Shown: positions 5,408-6,180 of the stretch, piece after piece | Position numbering within the stretch: position 1 is the first letter of the stretch | Layout: each line of letters starts with the position of its first letter | Origin: CAZLGO01 sp964559295 | GTDB taxonomy: Archaea; Methanobacteriota; Methanobacteria; Methanobacteriales; Methanobacteriaceae | NCBI GenBank assembly: GCA_964559295.1 | Contig: CAZLGO010000088.1 | Location: 1 to 6,180, forward strand | Length of the DNA: 6,180 nt | Direction: 5' to 3' | Notes under the pieces: model-generated | Database searches by the model: none | What the model was told of the DNA's origin: nothing | Seen by the model: the letters and a program-made list of their open reading frames with translations, nothing else | Position numbers and translations under genes: made by a program

Positions 5408-5899
5408 CTACCAGAACATGTTATCAAGCAATATTCCCACAGGAAAACAACCAGTTTTTGAGAGAGTCCATGCATTTACTATAACTGGAACTGCCTCATT
5501 GGGCGTTTTTGGATTAAAATAAGGAATATCAAGCGAATCTAAGATCTTTGGAGTGGCTTTCCCCATTGGAATCTGAGCCTGGATTTCCTCGCCAAGGGTC
5601 CCTCTATGACTCATAACCATAAGAAGAGGGATACCATAAAGTTTATGAAGCGATGCTAAGGCGTTTACCGAGTTTCCAAGTCCAGAGTTTTGCATAAGAA
5701 TTGCAGGATTTTTCCCACCCAAAAATGCCCCAACACAGATTCCAACTCCTTCTTCTTCTCGAGTTACAGGGATATGTATGATAGCTTCGTCCTTTTCAAC
5801 GAATTCCAAAACTCTTCCAAGATTTACACAAGGCAGACTCACTATAAAATCTATCCCTGCTTTTTTAAGTGCTTTATAAACAGCTTCACTACTTTCCAC
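5408..5899 (-). CDS. comD: Sulfopyruvate decarboxylase, alpha subunit (ComD)
   Basis: ComD is the pyrimidine-binding (PYR) half of the two-subunit, thiamine-diphosphate-dependent sulfopyruvate decarboxylase. The 163 residues match the stand-alone PYR-domain length. Residues 14-28 (AGIDFIVSLPCVNLG) form the first strand and substrate-loop region. HIPVTREEEGVGICVGA contains the glutamate that activates the thiamine ring, probably E49. MQNSGLGNSVNALASL is the following conserved loop and helix. The start is GTG at 5899: a TAA immediately precedes it in frame, so no upstream start exists. AGGTG at 5910-5906 is a good ribosome site 6 nt away. It is first in a two-gene operon with comE. Phosphonopyruvate decarboxylase is related but usually carries both domains in one chain, so the split form favours ComDE. 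It ends with TAG. Confidence 0.92.
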   Translation of the reverse strand: MESSEAVYKALKKAGIDFIVSLPCVNLGRVLEFVEKDEAIIHIPVTREEEGVGICVGAFLGGKNPAILMQNSGLGNSVNALASLHKLYGIPLLMVMSHRGTLGEEIQAQIPMGKATPKILDSLDIPYFNPKTPNEAVPVIVNAWTLSKTGCFPVGILLDNMFW

Positions 5900-5905
5900 T
5901 TAACA

Positions 5906-5910
5906 CACCT
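5906..5910 (-). promoter_or_regulatory. Ribosome binding site fixing the GTG start of comD
   Basis: On the minus strand AGGTG at 5910-5906 is followed after six bases by GTG 5899, and the codon just before that GTG is TAA. This leaves GTG as the only sensible start. Confidence 0.65.
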
Positions 5911-5938
5911 AATTAATCCGGCAAGTATCCAAATGTGT

Positions 5939-5952
5939 CATATATAACAAAG
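5939..5952 (-). promoter_or_regulatory. Probable TATA promoter of the comDE operon
   Basis: Read on the minus strand, TTATATATG (5947-5939) is a TATA-like box centred about 45 bp before the comD start. Transcription would begin near 5919, leaving a leader of about 20 nt that includes the ribosome site. A second, more distant candidate (ATATAAATG, about 5970-5978) would give a leader of roughly 50 nt. Confidence 0.45.
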
Positions 5953-6015
5953 CTCTATTTTTTACTTTTCATTTATATCTACTTTAGATAAATAAATAAG
6001 CTCTGTAGAAACCCT

Positions 6016-6180
6016 TTACAATTTATAAGATATATGCTTTAAATACCTTTGTATGTTGTAGCAGACGTTCCTCAACTTGCTCTCTTGTTCCTCAACCTAG
6101 CAGTTATGCTGTGGTTTGTATTTCCAAACACTCTTTTATTAACCGAAATAACGGTTTCAAATAAACTTCTCCTGTGATAT
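6016..6180 (-). pseudogene. C-terminal relic of an IS4/IS5-type DDE transposase, cut by window edge
   Basis: On the minus strand from 6179 the sequence reads YHRRSLFETVISVNK, then RVFGNTNHSITARLRNKRAS, and stops at TGA 6074-6072. The first part is an exact Y-(2)-R-(3)-E-(6)-K signature, the YREK motif around the catalytic glutamate of IS4-type transposases; related IS5 enzymes share it. A one-base frame change restores SKLRNVCYNIQRYLKHISYK down to a TAA at 6018-6016. The block LRN-x-YN-x-RY is the usual end of such transposases. The frame change lies where GTTGAGGAAC occurs twice, 20 bp apart (6096-6087 and 6076-6067), so a local duplication or slip may have caused it. The rest of the element lies right of the window. 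It is probably inactive. Confidence 0.72.

Noticed and set aside
5401..5475. A longer ComE starting at 5475
   Set aside because: It would overlap comD and add 25 residues unlike any ComE; the Met at 5400 gives the usual N-terminus and a 7-nt gap.
6049..6177. Plus-strand hydrophobic ORF from TTG 6049
   Set aside because: It is antisense to the transposase relic, with only a weak start and no ribosome site.

Overview
The window is AT-rich archaeal DNA, most likely from a methanogen or a related methane-metabolising euryarchaeon. The main evidence is an adjacent pair of sulfopyruvate decarboxylase genes (comD and comE) for coenzyme M biosynthesis. Archaeal-type TATA boxes, a CBS-ParB-like protein, hisE, and a secreted CARDB-domain protein fit this. 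No species can be named from sequence alone.

Layout from left to right. Positions 1-805 hold the 3' part of a CBS plus ParB/sulfiredoxin-fold protein that overlaps hisE, the second enzyme of histidine synthesis. Both are on the plus strand and probably co-transcribed. Positions 823-1661 are a decayed nucleotidyltransferase-HEPN (MNT-HEPN) toxin-antitoxin-like pair. It can still be read in pieces, through several frameshifts and nonsense codons. Immediately beyond it, on the minus strand (1725-1781), lies a short relic of the 3' end of a comE gene. The intact comE is about 3 kb further right in the same orientation.

Positions 1855-3718 contain an archaeal promoter, a strong Shine-Dalgarno and the largest gene: a 578-residue exported protein with a signal peptide, a helical coiled-coil-like half, a CARDB beta-domain and an unrecognised aromatic-rich C-terminus. 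After its TAG stop, the same frame holds two more TAGs and then a 55-codon segment with one membrane helix that again ends in TAG. Every stop in that frame up to 3959 is amber. Next come a minus-strand lipoprotein (4014-4382), a divergent promoter gap, and a 64-residue two-helix membrane protein (4517-4711).

Positions 4849-5899 carry the minus-strand comD-comE operon, which decarboxylates sulfopyruvate to sulfoacetaldehyde. Its promoter and ribosome binding site are visible. The right edge (6016-6180) is the frameshifted C-terminal end of an IS4/IS5-type transposase that retains the YREK signature.

Overall, housekeeping genes (hisE, comDE) flank an accessory island of decayed and surface-exposed genes, with signs of past rearrangement at both sides of the island.
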